IMG/VR virus record: IMGVR_UViG_3300021368_000012
Location: 1-27,804 of that record
Source of the DNA: a virus
Strand: one strand, 5' to 3'
Length of the DNA: 27,804 nt
Shown: positions 1 to 7,955 of the stretch, in pieces
Layout of the letters: each line of letters starts with the position of its first letter
Numbering within the stretch: position 1 is the stretch's first letter
Notes under the pieces: generated by a model
Database searches by the model: none
What the model saw: the letters and a program-made list of their open reading frames with translations, nothing else
What the model was told of the DNA's origin: nothing
Program-made: the position numbers and the translations under genes

Positions 1-1
1 T

Positions 2-70
2 AGTAGCTTTGTCCATGTTGACATCCGCGACCTTGACGGTAATGAGTCTCCTGTAATGTGGACGTACTAG
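2..70 (+). CDS. C-terminal end of a probable M15-type peptidase (endolysin), cut by the left edge
   Basis: Only the last 22 codons are present, ending in TAG at 68-70. The residues include FVHVDIRD and the frame ends in MWTY. An HVD motif close to the C-terminus is typical of the M15 D-Ala-D-Ala carboxypeptidase/endopeptidase families used as phage endolysins; there the His and Asp lie in the zinc and catalytic site. The next gene (terminase) begins one base after the stop, so the two are likely co-transcribed. If the call is right, the endolysin lies about 10 kb from the membrane proteins at 9774-10853 that could act as holins. The assignment rests on one short motif. Confidence 0.45.
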   Translation, partial: SSFVHVDIRDLDGNESPVMWTY

Positions 71-71
71 C

Positions 72-1325
72 TTGACTGATTTAAAGGTTGAGTTACTGCC
101 GTGGCAACAAGAGGTCTACAACGATCCTACACGGTTTAAGGTTATTGCCGCAGGTAGACGTACAGGTAAGAGTAGGTTAGCTGCTTGGTCACTGATACTG
201 AACTGCTTGTCAGCTAAGAAAGGTCAGGTGTTCTACGTTGCCCCTACACAGGGACAGGCTAGGGACATCATGTGGCAGATGCTACTGGAGCTAGGGCATA
301 GTGTCATAGCCTCTAGCCATGTCAACAACCTACAGATTAAGTTTATCAACGGTGCGTTGCTGACGCTAAAGGGTGCTGATAGACCAGAGACTATGCGTGG
401 TGTTAGTCTAAAGTTCTTGGTTATGGATGAGTACGCTGACATGAAGCCAGAGGTGTGGGAGCAAATCCTACGCCCTGCTCTTGCGGATCAGAAGGGTGAT
501 GCGATGTTCATTGGTACGCCAATGGGACGTAATCACTTCTACGAACTATATACATACGCTTGTGTATCTGAAGACCCTACATTCAAAGGTTATCACTACA
601 CGAGCTTTGACAACCCGTTGCTAGACCCGAAAGAGATTGAAGCTGCTGAAAAGAGTATGTCAGCCTTCTCCTTCCGACAGGAGTTCATGGCAAGTTTTGA
701 GGCTCATGGTAGTGAACTCTTTAAAGAAGAGGATGTTAAGTTTTGTGAGGAAGAGCCTGTTGACGGTGATTATTATATCGCTGTCGATTTGGCAGGATTT
801 GCAGACGTACAGAAAGTCACAACCAAAACAAAGAGGCTTGACCAAACAAGCATTGCGGTTGTTAAATGTGGTACTACTGGTTGGTGGGTTAGCAATATCA
901 TCCACGGGCGGTGGGGCGTTGAAGAGACAGCTAGACGTATCTTCCAAGCGGTACGAGATTATCAGCCTGTTGCCGTCGGCATTGAGAAAGGAGCGTTAAA
1001 GAACGCTGTGTACCCTTACCTCAACGATGAGATGAAGAAGAACCAACGATTCTTCCGTATAGAGGAACTCACCCACGGTAACAAGAAGAAGACAGATAGA
1101 ATCGTGTGGGCGTTACAAGGACGCTTTGAACACGGTAACATAACATTAAACAAGGGTAAGTGGAATACTCAGTTCCTAGACGAGTTGTTTCAGTTTCCTA
1201 ATCCACTAGTTCACGATGACTTGATAGACTCACTAGCATACATAGATCAGTTAGCCAAAGTTAGTTATGCTTATGACTACGAGGAAGAGGACTACGAATT
1301 TTTAGATAAATACGCAGGGTATTAA
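72..1325 (+). CDS. terL: Terminase large subunit
   Basis: This is the motor ATPase and nuclease that packages DNA into the procapsid through the portal. The 417-residue length is usual for the family. The ATPase domain has a Walker A of AGRRTGKS (residues 27-34), a Walker B FLVMDE (115-120) and a coupling motif IGTP (147-150). The nuclease half has an RNase H-like fold signature: AVDLAG with D239, GIEKGA with E305, and HDDLIDSLAY with D382/D383, which would bind the metal ions. The start is a TTG at 72. It lies one base after the previous stop and gives an N-terminus (LLPWQQEVYNDPTRFKV) that matches usual terminase starts. No small terminase gene is visible in the window. Portal follows two bases downstream. 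Confidence 0.95.
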   Translation: MTDLKVELLPWQQEVYNDPTRFKVIAAGRRTGKSRLAAWSLILNCLSAKKGQVFYVAPTQGQARDIMWQMLLELGHSVIASSHVNNLQIKFINGALLTLKGADRPETMRGVSLKFLVMDEYADMKPEVWEQILRPALADQKGDAMFIGTPMGRNHFYELYTYACVSEDPTFKGYHYTSFDNPLLDPKEIEAAEKSMSAFSFRQEFMASFEAHGSELFKEEDVKFCEEEPVDGDYYIAVDLAGFADVQKVTTKTKRLDQTSIAVVKCGTTGWWVSNIIHGRWGVEETARRIFQAVRDYQPVAVGIEKGALKNAVYPYLNDEMKKNQRFFRIEELTHGNKKKTDRIVWALQGRFEHGNITLNKGKWNTQFLDELFQFPNPLVHDDLIDSLAYIDQLAKVSYAYDYEEEDYEFLDKYAGY

Positions 1326-1327
1326 CT

Positions 1328-3310
1328 ATGGAACTAGAAGGCGCAGATAACTTTACTCTGGAGCAAGACCTAGAAGGTTGGGTCGTAGAGAAGTGTGACA
1401 GTTGGCGTGATCATTACGAAGCTAACTACTCACAACGATTTGATGAATACTACCGCCTATGGCGTGGTCAGTGGTCAGCACAAGATCAGACCCGTCAGTC
1501 AGAGCGATCTAAGATTATATCTCCTGCACTACAACAAGCCGTAGAGTCCTCTGTTGCTGAACTAGAAGAAGCTACCTTTGGCCGTGGCAAGTGGTTTGAC
1601 ATTAAAGATGATGTCAGAGATCAGAACCCTGCCGACATTGCAGCCCTACGTAACTACCTAGAGGAAGACTTTGCTAAGAACAAGGTGCGGAAAAGTGTTG
1701 CAGAGTGCCTAATTAATGCGGCAGTTTTTGGTACAGGTATTGCGGAAGTTGTATTAGAAGAAGAAAAAGAAATGGCTCCCGCTACACAGCCTGTCATGGG
1801 TGGTGAGCTACAGGCGGTAGGTGTCAGCATTAAAGACCGTACTTGTGTTAAGCTGCGCCCTGTCATGCCACAGAACTTCCTGATTGACCCAGTAGCTACG
1901 GACATCAACTCTGCACTAGGCTGTGCTGTAGATGAGTTTGTATCTAGCCACTTGGTTGAACAGCTACAGGAAAGCGGTGTATACCGTGACGTACCTCTGT
2001 CAATAGCCTCTAGCGACTTTAACCTAGAGCCTGACCAAGACCTCACTACCTTTGCAGAGGATAAGGTTAGACTGACCAAGTACTACGGCTTAGTCCCTAC
2101 GCACCTGCTTAAGGCTGCTATGGAAGACCCTGAAGCAGTAGATGAAGAGGTTGTAGAGTTTAGCGAGGAAGAGGAAGAAAGCTACTACACTGAGGCAATG
2201 GTTGTTATTGCTAACGGTGGTATTCTGCTCAAGGCTGAGAAGAACCCTTACATGATGCAGGATCGTCCTATTGTCGCATTCCCTTGGGATGTCGTTCCTA
2301 GCCGCTTCTGGGGCAGAGGAGTATGTGAGAAAGGATACAACAGCCAAAAGGCGTTAGACGCAGAACTACGCGCTAGAATTGATGCTCTTGCTCTGACCAT
2401 ACACCCAATGATGGCTATGGACGCATCACGTATGCCTAGAGGTGCAAAACCTAGCATACAGCCAGGGAAAACTATTTTAACCAACGGCAACCCTGCTGAA
2501 GTTCTACAGCCGTTTAACTTTGGTAACGTAAGCCAGATTACCTTTGCACAAGCACAGTCTCTACAGACTATGGTGCAGACTGCCACAGGTGCTATTGACT
2601 CAGCAGGTATCGCAGGGTCTATCAACGGTGAAGCTACAGCAGCAGGTGTCTCTATGTCGCTAGGCGCTATCATCAAGCGTCACAAGCGTACACTGATTAA
2701 CTTCCAAGACTCCTTCCTGATTCCGTTTGTACAGAAGGCGGCATGGCGTTACATGCAGTTTGAGCCTGAGCTATACCCAGTAGCTGACTACAAGTTTAAC
2801 ACCTCTAGCTCACTAGGCATTATTGCCCGTGAGTATGAAGTAACACAGCTTGTGCAGTTGCTACAAACCATGTCACCAGATACACCTATGTATCCTAAGT
2901 TGGTCATGTCCATCATTGACAACATGAATCTGTCTAACCGTGAAGAACTAATCGCTACACTTGAGCAAGCCAATCAGCCTAACCCAGAAGCACAGCAACT
3001 GGCACAGGCGACACAACAAGCTCAGATTGCATTTCAACAGTCACAGACTAATGCACTCAACGGACAGGCGCAAGAGTCACAAGCTAGAGCGCAGAAGTTG
3101 GCTGTCGAAGCACAGGCTATACCACAGGAGCTTGAGATTGACCGTATCAAAGCGGCCACTACTAACCTCAAAGCAGGTGACGCAGATGACAAAGAGTTTG
3201 AGAAGCGTCTAAAGATTTCAGAGCAGTTACTGAAAGAAAGAGAAGTAGCAGTAAAGGAGGGTAATGTTGCTAATCAGGCAACTCCTCAACCAACACAAGG
3301 ACTACAGTAA
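1328..3310 (+). CDS. Portal protein
   Basis: This is a 660-residue protein directly after terL. Its length and layout resemble the portals of P22-like and related marine phages: an N-terminal helical region (residues 1-120), a central mixed region, and a long Gln/Ala-rich helical C-terminus (about 545-645) that would form the barrel or crown. The portal is the twelve-fold channel at one capsid vertex through which DNA is packed and ejected; the terminase docks on it and the adaptor binds below. I recognised it from position, length, the overall helical pattern and the conserved-looking central region (for example FPWDVVPSRFWGRG). No enzymatic motif exists to check. The stop overlaps the ATG of the next small gene (TAATG). 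Confidence 0.88.
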   Translation: MELEGADNFTLEQDLEGWVVEKCDSWRDHYEANYSQRFDEYYRLWRGQWSAQDQTRQSERSKIISPALQQAVESSVAELEEATFGRGKWFDIKDDVRDQNPADIAALRNYLEEDFAKNKVRKSVAECLINAAVFGTGIAEVVLEEEKEMAPATQPVMGGELQAVGVSIKDRTCVKLRPVMPQNFLIDPVATDINSALGCAVDEFVSSHLVEQLQESGVYRDVPLSIASSDFNLEPDQDLTTFAEDKVRLTKYYGLVPTHLLKAAMEDPEAVDEEVVEFSEEEEESYYTEAMVVIANGGILLKAEKNPYMMQDRPIVAFPWDVVPSRFWGRGVCEKGYNSQKALDAELRARIDALALTIHPMMAMDASRMPRGAKPSIQPGKTILTNGNPAEVLQPFNFGNVSQITFAQAQSLQTMVQTATGAIDSAGIAGSINGEATAAGVSMSLGAIIKRHKRTLINFQDSFLIPFVQKAAWRYMQFEPELYPVADYKFNTSSSLGIIAREYEVTQLVQLLQTMSPDTPMYPKLVMSIIDNMNLSNREELIATLEQANQPNPEAQQLAQATQQAQIAFQQSQTNALNGQAQESQARAQKLAVEAQAIPQELEIDRIKAATTNLKAGDADDKEFEKRLKISEQLLKEREVAVKEGNVANQATPQPTQGLQ

Positions 3311-3459
3311 TGGTAAGCACAAGAGATTTAGAAAACGTAGTAGCTCAAGTAAATGTAAAGTTTGAGGAACTGTTTAATAAGATTGTACAGCTTGAGAAAC
3401 AAATAGCTGAGAATACAGGAGCAAAGAATGCCAGTAAAAAAAGATCCAAGACTAGCTAG
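3310..3459 (+). CDS. Small coiled-coil protein (49 aa), unknown function
   Basis: The frame starts at an ATG that shares its A with the portal stop codon (TAATG) and ends at TAG 3457-3459. The product is 49 residues. An amphipathic helix spans about 6-35 (VVAQVNVKFEELFNKIVQLEKQ) and is followed by a Lys/Ser-rich tail. The last 32 bases overlap the start of the next gene. The coupled start and the helix pattern favour a real gene. It could be a minor head or assembly protein, but nothing in the sequence fixes a role. Confidence 0.6.
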   Translation: MVSTRDLENVVAQVNVKFEELFNKIVQLEKQIAENTGAKNASKKRSKTS

Positions 3460-3718
3460 AGCAGGTGTAAGTGGTTATAACAAACCAAAGCGTACCCCTA
3501 ACCATCCGAAGAAAAGCCATGTTGTTGTGGCGAAGGAAGGTGACAAAATCAAGACGATTAGGTTTGGAGAACAGGGGGCAAGCACAGCAGGTAAGCCTAA
3601 GGCGGGTGAATCTGCTCGTATGAAGGCAAAACGTGCTAGTTTCAAAGCTCGACACGCAAAGAACATAGCTAAAGGTAAAATGTCTGCGGCATATTGGGCA
3701 GATAAAACTAAGTGGTAA
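3428..3718 (+). CDS. Small basic protein (96 aa), unknown function
   Basis: The product is strongly basic (Lys/Arg throughout). Its C-terminal segment runs from RMKAKRASFKARHAKNIAKG to SAAYWADKTKW. I recall similar C-termini in small virion-type proteins of marine phages and some large DNA viruses, but I cannot name the family. The start codon lies inside the end of the preceding 49-residue gene. The next gene follows after a clear AGGAGG site. Its position between portal and capsid genes, and its charge, suggest a DNA- or capsid-associated role; that is inference only. Confidence 0.75.
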   Translation: MPVKKDPRLARAGVSGYNKPKRTPNHPKKSHVVVAKEGDKIKTIRFGEQGASTAGKPKAGESARMKAKRASFKARHAKNIAKGKMSAAYWADKTKW

Positions 3719-3733
3719 TCATAGGAGGCTATT

Positions 3734-3826
3734 ATGCCATACGGTAAAGGTACATACGGTAGTAAAGTAGGCAGACCACCGGCAAAGAAGAAAGCAAAAC
3801 CTAAGAAGAAGCCTGTTAAACGATGA
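3734..3826 (+). CDS. Very small Lys-rich protein (30 aa)
   Basis: The frame is ATG 3734 to TGA 3824-3826, with a strong ribosome site (AGGAGG, about 3722-3727) at good distance. The N-terminus MPYGKGTYGSKVGRPP is followed by a Lys/Pro/Ala tail. The same N-terminal pattern is one I have seen in small proteins of marine phages next to portal and capsid genes. The stop overlaps the next start (ATGA). No function is known to me. A short basic peptide like this could bind DNA or capsid. Confidence 0.65.
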   Translation: MPYGKGTYGSKVGRPPAKKKAKPKKKPVKR

Positions 3827-3948
3827 AAGGTCAGACCCACGGTGGTAAAGGTAGCGCCCAGAGAAAGACAGACCAGAAGAAGTTTGCAAGCAACTGGGAC
3901 GCTATATACAACAAAACTGCACAGAAGTCAAGTAAAAATAAGAAATAA
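3823..3948 (+). CDS. Very small basic protein (41 aa)
   Basis: The ATG at 3823 overlaps the previous TGA (ATGA). The product has a Gly-rich basic start (THGGKGSAQRKTDQKKF) and then NWDAIYN. The pattern HGGKGS...KF..NWD.I recurs, as I recall, in small proteins of marine podoviruses, which supports coding. It is the last gene before a sigma70 promoter at 3952-3980. Function is unknown. Confidence 0.65.
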   Translation: MKGQTHGGKGSAQRKTDQKKFASNWDAIYNKTAQKSSKNKK

Positions 3949-3951
3949 TGC

Positions 3952-3980
3952 TTGACTTTCTTATGCTTTTATGTTATAAT
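3952..3980 (+). promoter_or_regulatory. Sigma70 promoter upstream of the head-assembly genes
   Basis: TTGACT (3952-3957) and TATAAT (3975-3980) are separated by exactly 17 bases. TG at 3972-3973 gives an extended -10. Transcription would start near 3987, leaving a leader of about 40 bases before the ATG at 4029. It would drive the two small genes, scaffold and major capsid protein, up to the hairpin at 6314-6337. Confidence 0.85.
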
Positions 3981-3984
3981 AACA
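3972..3984. promoter_or_regulatory. 13-bp palindrome over the -10 box (possible operator)
   Basis: TGTTAT-A-ATAACA is a perfect inverted repeat centred on 3978 that covers the whole -10 element. A repressor bound here would block polymerase. The -10 box is itself AT-rich, so some symmetry is expected by chance. No regulator gene is recognisable in the window. Confidence 0.3.
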
Positions 3985-4028
3985 GGGTACACTAACATTA
4001 ACTCAGCTGTCCTAATAGGAGAAACAGT

Positions 4029-4286
4029 ATGATAGACCCTAAGCTAGAACTATATTACCGCAACATGAAAGATATGTTTCGTTCAGAAGGTTGGAAACAA
4101 CTGTTAGAAGACCTGAACTCTAATGCGGTAATGATTAACTCAGTAGAATTAACTAAAGATGTGGAAGACCTGCACTTTCGTAAAGGCCAACTTTCAATCG
4201 TAGCTAATCTACTTAATCTTGAAGCACAGCTTGATACGGCTGAACAGCAACAAATAGAAGACGCACAACAAGAAGCTACAGAGTAA
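4029..4286 (+). CDS. Conserved-looking small phage protein (85 aa), unknown function
   Basis: The first gene after the promoter, with an AGGAGA ribosome site at 4016-4021. The product is mostly helical and acidic towards the C-terminus. Two segments stand out: RSEGWKQLLEDL (residues 18-29) and the coiled-coil-like HFRKGQLSIVANLLNLEAQL (49-68). I recall proteins of this type before scaffold genes in T7-like and marine podoviruses, without a known role. The stop shares a base with the next ATG (TAATG), so the two are likely translated together. Confidence 0.75.
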   Translation: MIDPKLELYYRNMKDMFRSEGWKQLLEDLNSNAVMINSVELTKDVEDLHFRKGQLSIVANLLNLEAQLDTAEQQQIEDAQQEATE

Positions 4287-4516
4287 TGCGTATTCTGGTT
4301 GACTTTAAGTGTGATGACGGTCACATCAACGAAAGACTAGTTGATTCTGAATGTACTCACATACCGTGTTTAGACTGTGACAAGATAGCACAAAGAATTG
4401 TAAGTCCTGTGCGTTCCAAGTTAGACCCTCTGTCTGGTGATTTTTTAGGTGCAACTAGACAGTGGGAGAGGAATAGAGCGCAGAAGCTACAACAAGAGCG
4501 TAAGGCCAACTCCTAA
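4286..4516 (+). CDS. FmdB-like zinc ribbon protein (76 aa)
   Basis: The N-terminal half carries likely zinc ligands: C9 and H13 (CDDGH) and C28/C31 (CLDC), in the layout of FmdB-type zinc ribbons. The second half (SPVRSKLDPLSGDFLGAT, residues 40-57) is a pattern I recall from many phage zinc ribbon proteins of this size, and it ends in a basic helix. Small zinc ribbons of this kind sit near capsid or scaffold genes in several phages, and their role is not established. The gene is coupled to the preceding one. Confidence 0.7.
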   Translation: MRILVDFKCDDGHINERLVDSECTHIPCLDCDKIAQRIVSPVRSKLDPLSGDFLGATRQWERNRAQKLQQERKANS

Positions 4517-4567
4517 CCGAATCCTTACATAATACACCTCCATAATGAGAAATCACGGAGTTTAATA

Positions 4568-5353
4568 ATGGCAACACTAATAGACGAGCGTCCAGAAGAA
4601 GAACTAGACAACAATGAAGAAGTAGTAGAGCAAGTAACTGAGGAACCTCAAGTAGAGGCAACTCCTCAAGAAGAAGAAATCCCTGACAAGTACAAAGGAA
4701 AGTCAACTGCTGAGATTGTACGGATGCACCAGGAGGCTGAGAAGTTATTAGGCCGCCAGAGCAGCGAAGTAGGGGAACTACGGAAAGTTGTTGACGACTA
4801 CATACAGACACAACTCGACACGACAACACAAGCACCACAAGAAGCTGAAGAAGATATAGACTTTTTCTCTGATCCCGACAAGGCTGTCGAAAGAGCGATT
4901 AAGAATCATCCTTCAATCAAAGCTGCTGAAGCACAAACACAGCAGTACAAGCAACAGACAGCGCAGTCTCAATTGCTACAACGTCATCCTGACATGCAAG
5001 AGATTCTGCAAGATGGTAAGTTTGTTGATTGGATTAAAGGATCAAAGATTCGTACTCAACTCTTTGCACAAGCGGATACGCAGTATGACTATGAAGCCGC
5101 TGATGAACTTTTCAGTTTATGGAAGGAACGTCAACAAGCTGTTGGTCAAACTGTAGCACAAGAGAAAGCAAGCAGGAAGCAAGCTGTTAAGACTGCCTCA
5201 ACAGGCGGTGCAAAGGGAAGTGGTGAAACAGCAACGCGAAAGGTTTATAGACGCTCAGACATTATTAAACTAATGCAGGATGATCCTGAAAGGTATTTGT
5301 CTTTGTCTGATGAAATCATGCAAGCATATGCTGAAGGGAGAGTCCGAAACTAA
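4568..5353 (+). CDS. Capsid scaffolding (assembly) protein
   Basis: The 261-residue product is highly charged: a Glu-rich N-terminus (residues 1-45), a helix-rich Gln-rich middle and a basic C-terminal third. It lies directly before the major capsid gene. Order, size and composition match scaffolding proteins, which guide coat subunits into a procapsid and then leave. There is a segment IPDKYKGKSTAEIVRMHQEA (38-57) of a kind seen in scaffolds of marine podoviruses. Ribosome site: GGAG at about 4556-4559. The family has no catalytic signature, so the call rests on context and composition. Confidence 0.82.
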   Translation: MATLIDERPEEELDNNEEVVEQVTEEPQVEATPQEEEIPDKYKGKSTAEIVRMHQEAEKLLGRQSSEVGELRKVVDDYIQTQLDTTTQAPQEAEEDIDFFSDPDKAVERAIKNHPSIKAAEAQTQQYKQQTAQSQLLQRHPDMQEILQDGKFVDWIKGSKIRTQLFAQADTQYDYEAADELFSLWKERQQAVGQTVAQEKASRKQAVKTASTGGAKGSGETATRKVYRRSDIIKLMQDDPERYLSLSDEIMQAYAEGRVRN

Positions 5354-5374
5354 TTTCATTATAGGACTTTTATT

Positions 5375-6301
5375 ATGACTGATTCAACTTATCCCGCAAT
5401 GGGCGGAGCAGTAGACAACACATCTGCTGCTAAATTTATTCCAGAAATCTGGAGTGACGAAGTAATTGCTGCATACAAGAGCAATCTTGTTCTAGCTAAC
5501 CTCGTTAAAAAAATGAGCATGACTGGTAAGAAAGGCGACACCATCCATGTTCCTAAGCCAACTCGTGGTGCGGCTCACGCCAAAGCCGAAGGTGTTGCAG
5601 TTACTATTCAGAACGCTGTTGAGTCTGAAGTACTGATTAACATCAACAAGCACTTTGAGTTTTCACGTTTGATTGAAGACATCACCGAAGTACAGGCTCT
5701 CGCTTCTTTGCGTCAGTTCTACACTGGTGACGCAGGTTACGGCCTAGCCAAGCAAGTAGACGATGATCTGTTTACTCTTGGTAAGTCTTTCGGTAACGGT
5801 GACGGTTCTTCTTGGGTACACAACGCTGCATTCCAGATCACTTCTGGTGGCGCTTTGGAAGCCTACGATGCTGACGGCACTGCTGACGTTAATGCCTTCA
5901 CTGACGGTGCGTTCCGCGCATTGATTCAGAAGATGGATGACGCAGACGTTCCTATGGACGGACGTAGCTTTATCGTTCCTCCTTCACTGCGTAACGCTAT
6001 CATGGGTATTGATCGCTACACTTCTACTGACTTTGTTAATGGCAAAGGCGTAGAGACTGGCAAGATTGGTAACCTCTATGGCGTAGATGTATTCGTTTCT
6101 ACTAACGTACCTACTATTGAATCTGGTGTACGTGGCGCACAGCTAATCCACAAGGACACCAATGTTCTTGCAGAGCAGCAAGGCGTTCGTTCTCAGACTC
6201 AGTACAAGCAAGAGTTCTTGGGTACTCTCTACACTGCTGATACGCTTTACGGTTGTCAAGTAATGCGTCCTGAAGCAGGATTCGTATTGGCTGTTCAGTA
6301 A
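5375..6301 (+). CDS. Major capsid protein
   Basis: The 308-residue protein follows the scaffold gene and is followed by a terminator hairpin, as expected for the most abundant virion protein. The N-terminal segment (FIPEIWSDEVIAAYKSNLV, residues 21-39) and the following KGDTIHVPKP motif (53-62) are typical of a large group of HK97-fold coat proteins. Later features also fit: a β-rich middle, GRSFIVPPS (196-204) and a C-terminus with YGCQVMRPEAGFVLAV. Codon choice looks more GC-rich and regular than in neighbouring genes, which fits high expression. The AGGA ribosome site lies about nine bases before the ATG. Confidence 0.92.
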   Translation: MTDSTYPAMGGAVDNTSAAKFIPEIWSDEVIAAYKSNLVLANLVKKMSMTGKKGDTIHVPKPTRGAAHAKAEGVAVTIQNAVESEVLININKHFEFSRLIEDITEVQALASLRQFYTGDAGYGLAKQVDDDLFTLGKSFGNGDGSSWVHNAAFQITSGGALEAYDADGTADVNAFTDGAFRALIQKMDDADVPMDGRSFIVPPSLRNAIMGIDRYTSTDFVNGKGVETGKIGNLYGVDVFVSTNVPTIESGVRGAQLIHKDTNVLAEQQGVRSQTQYKQEFLGTLYTADTLYGCQVMRPEAGFVLAVQ

Positions 6302-6313
6302 GCTGATGCAACT

Positions 6314-6360
6314 AAGGGGATTCTACGGAGTCCCCTTTCCCTTTTCCCTTTGTTTGTTTT
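6314..6360 (+). terminator. Rho-independent terminator after the capsid gene
   Basis: The stem AAGGGGA (6314-6320) pairs with TCCCCTT (6331-6337) around a ten-base loop. A pyrimidine-rich stretch with T runs follows to about 6360. It would reduce read-through from the capsid gene into the fibre genes. The T tract is interrupted by C, so termination may be partial. Confidence 0.65.
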
Positions 6361-6374
6361 CGTAGGAGTTATTA

Positions 6375-7943
6375 ATGGCTATATTTAGAGGTGACGGTGG
6401 TGCAGGTGATTCCAATACGGATGCCACGCTATTAGCCGTTACAGAACAAGCTGTCATAGCTACTACGAAAGCAAGCGATGCAGCGGCCAGTGCTGTTGAA
6501 GCGGCTAACTCTGCAACCACAGCATCTACCAAGGCAACTCAGGCAGCTACATCTGCAACTGATGCGGCCAACAGTGCTTCAGGTGTTGCAGGGTATGCCA
6601 CTGCCGCAAGTAACTCAGCGACTGCCGCAGCTACTTCAGAGACTAATGCGGCCACTAGTGCCACAGCGTCCGCTACAAGTGCTACAGCAGCCAGTGCCTC
6701 TCAGACAGCCGCAGGAGCCTCTGAGACAGCTTCCGCTGCTAGTGCTACCACTGCTACCACTAAAGCCGCAGAAGCCGCTACAAGCGCAACCAGTGCGTCT
6801 AACAGCGCATCTACGGCTACGACTAAGGCATCAGAGGCTGCTACTAGCGCATCTAACGCTTCCACCTCTGAGAGCAATGCGGCTACGTCAGGATCTAATG
6901 CGGCAACATCAGCTACGAATGCTAGTGACTCCGCTACAGCATCAGCAGGTTCAGCAAGCGGTGCAGCTACTTCCGCTACTAACGCAAGCAACAGTGCTAC
7001 AGCGGCTAGTACATCAGAAACTAATGCCGCTAGTTCAGCTACAGCAGCATCTACGTCAGCTACTAACTCTGCTAACAGTGCTACTGCGTCAGCGACTAGT
7101 GCGGCAACGGCAACAACTAAGGCAAGTGAAGCAAGCACCAGTGCCACAGCAGCCGCCTCTAGCGCATCTACAGCGTCTACCCAGGCAAGCAATGCAGCCA
7201 CTAGTGCTACAGCGGCATCCACTGCTCAGACCAATGCAGAGACAGCAGAGACTAACGCAGAGACTGCTGAGACTAATGCGGCAGCTAGTGCAACAGCAGC
7301 GGCTAGCAGTGCTACGTCAGCGGCTACTAGTGCATCCAATGCCGCTAGTACATTAGCATCAGCGGCACTGAAGGCTAACAACCTGTCTGACTTAGCTAGT
7401 GCAAGTACAGCTAGGACTAACTTAGGCTTAGGCACTGCGGCAACTACAGCGTCTACTGACTACCTAGCCTCTACAGGCGGTACAGTGACAGGGACTGTGG
7501 AGCTTGTTAGTACAGACACTAGCTCCTCTGCTGCTCCTATTCTATGCCTGTATCGCAACAGTGCATCTCCTGACGATGGTGACTACTTAGGTCAGATTAA
7601 GTTCCAAGGAGAGAGCGACACAGGTGTAACAAGGCTATTTGCTAAGATTACTGCCAAGACTTCAGATGTCACTAACGGGTCAGAAGATGGCTTGATAGAG
7701 ACAGCAGTGAAGCAAAACGGCTCTAATGTTATTGTTTCTCGTCAGACAAGTTCAGCTTTAAAACTTATTAATGGTTGTGCTATAGAAGTAGATGGAACAG
7801 TGACAGCGACAGGCGGTACATCTACTAACTGGAATACAGCCTACGGTTGGGGCAATCATGCTTCAGCAGGTTATTTAACATCTTCATCAACTTTAAATGC
7901 AGACAACGTGACTACTGGTACGCTTGATGGCGGCACATACTAA
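6375..7943 (+). CDS. Tail fibre with Ala/Ser/Thr heptad-repeat shaft
   Basis: The 522-residue protein has three parts. A short N-terminal part (MAIFRGDGGAGDSN) may attach to the virion. A low-complexity shaft (about 35-330) is built from seven-residue units of the type xxSATxA. A C-terminal part starts at NNLSDLASASTARTNLGLG (about 336-354), a linker motif common in side tail fibres such as lambda Stf. Heptad Ala/Ser/Thr shafts in such fibres are thought to form trimeric coiled coils. The C-terminus ends in TLDGGTY, similar to the end of the small protein at 15092-15325. There is no S74 chaperone in this protein; the next gene has one. The ribosome site AGGAG precedes the ATG by eight bases. 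Confidence 0.85.
   Translation: MAIFRGDGGAGDSNTDATLLAVTEQAVIATTKASDAAASAVEAANSATTASTKATQAATSATDAANSASGVAGYATAASNSATAAATSETNAATSATASATSATAASASQTAAGASETASAASATTATTKAAEAATSATSASNSASTATTKASEAATSASNASTSESNAATSGSNAATSATNASDSATASAGSASGAATSATNASNSATAASTSETNAASSATAASTSATNSANSATASATSAATATTKASEASTSATAAASSASTASTQASNAATSATAASTAQTNAETAETNAETAETNAAASATAAASSATSAATSASNAASTLASAALKANNLSDLASASTARTNLGLGTAATTASTDYLASTGGTVTGTVELVSTDTSSSAAPILCLYRNSASPDDGDYLGQIKFQGESDTGVTRLFAKITAKTSDVTNGSEDGLIETAVKQNGSNVIVSRQTSSALKLINGCAIEVDGTVTATGGTSTNWNTAYGWGNHASAGYLTSSSTLNADNVTTGTLDGGTY
6480..7365 (+). repeat. Degenerate 21-bp repeats encoding the heptad shaft
   Basis: Codons for Ala, Ser, Thr and Asn alternate so that the protein repeats every seven residues (for example STSETNA, ASSATAA, ETAETNA twice in a row near 7240-7280). 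The DNA repeat is degenerate, yet it leaves long stop-free stretches in other frames on both strands, and these are not genes. Confidence 0.8.
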
Positions 7944-7955
7944 AGGTATATAAAC

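Noticed and set aside
637-999. 120-codon + frame inside terL
   Set aside because: The terminase frame is fully conserved here, and this translation has no motif and no good ribosome site.
2248-2676. 142-codon minus-strand frame inside the portal gene
   Set aside because: Antisense shadow; no promoter or ribosome site, Cys/Ile/Ala-rich composition typical of antisense frames.
6478-7356. 292-codon + frame and 173-codon - frame inside the heptad fibre gene
   Set aside because: They arise because the Ala/Ser/Thr codon repeats lack stop codons in other frames. The translations are low-complexity Leu/Gln/Arg or Ala/Val/Leu with no domain pattern.
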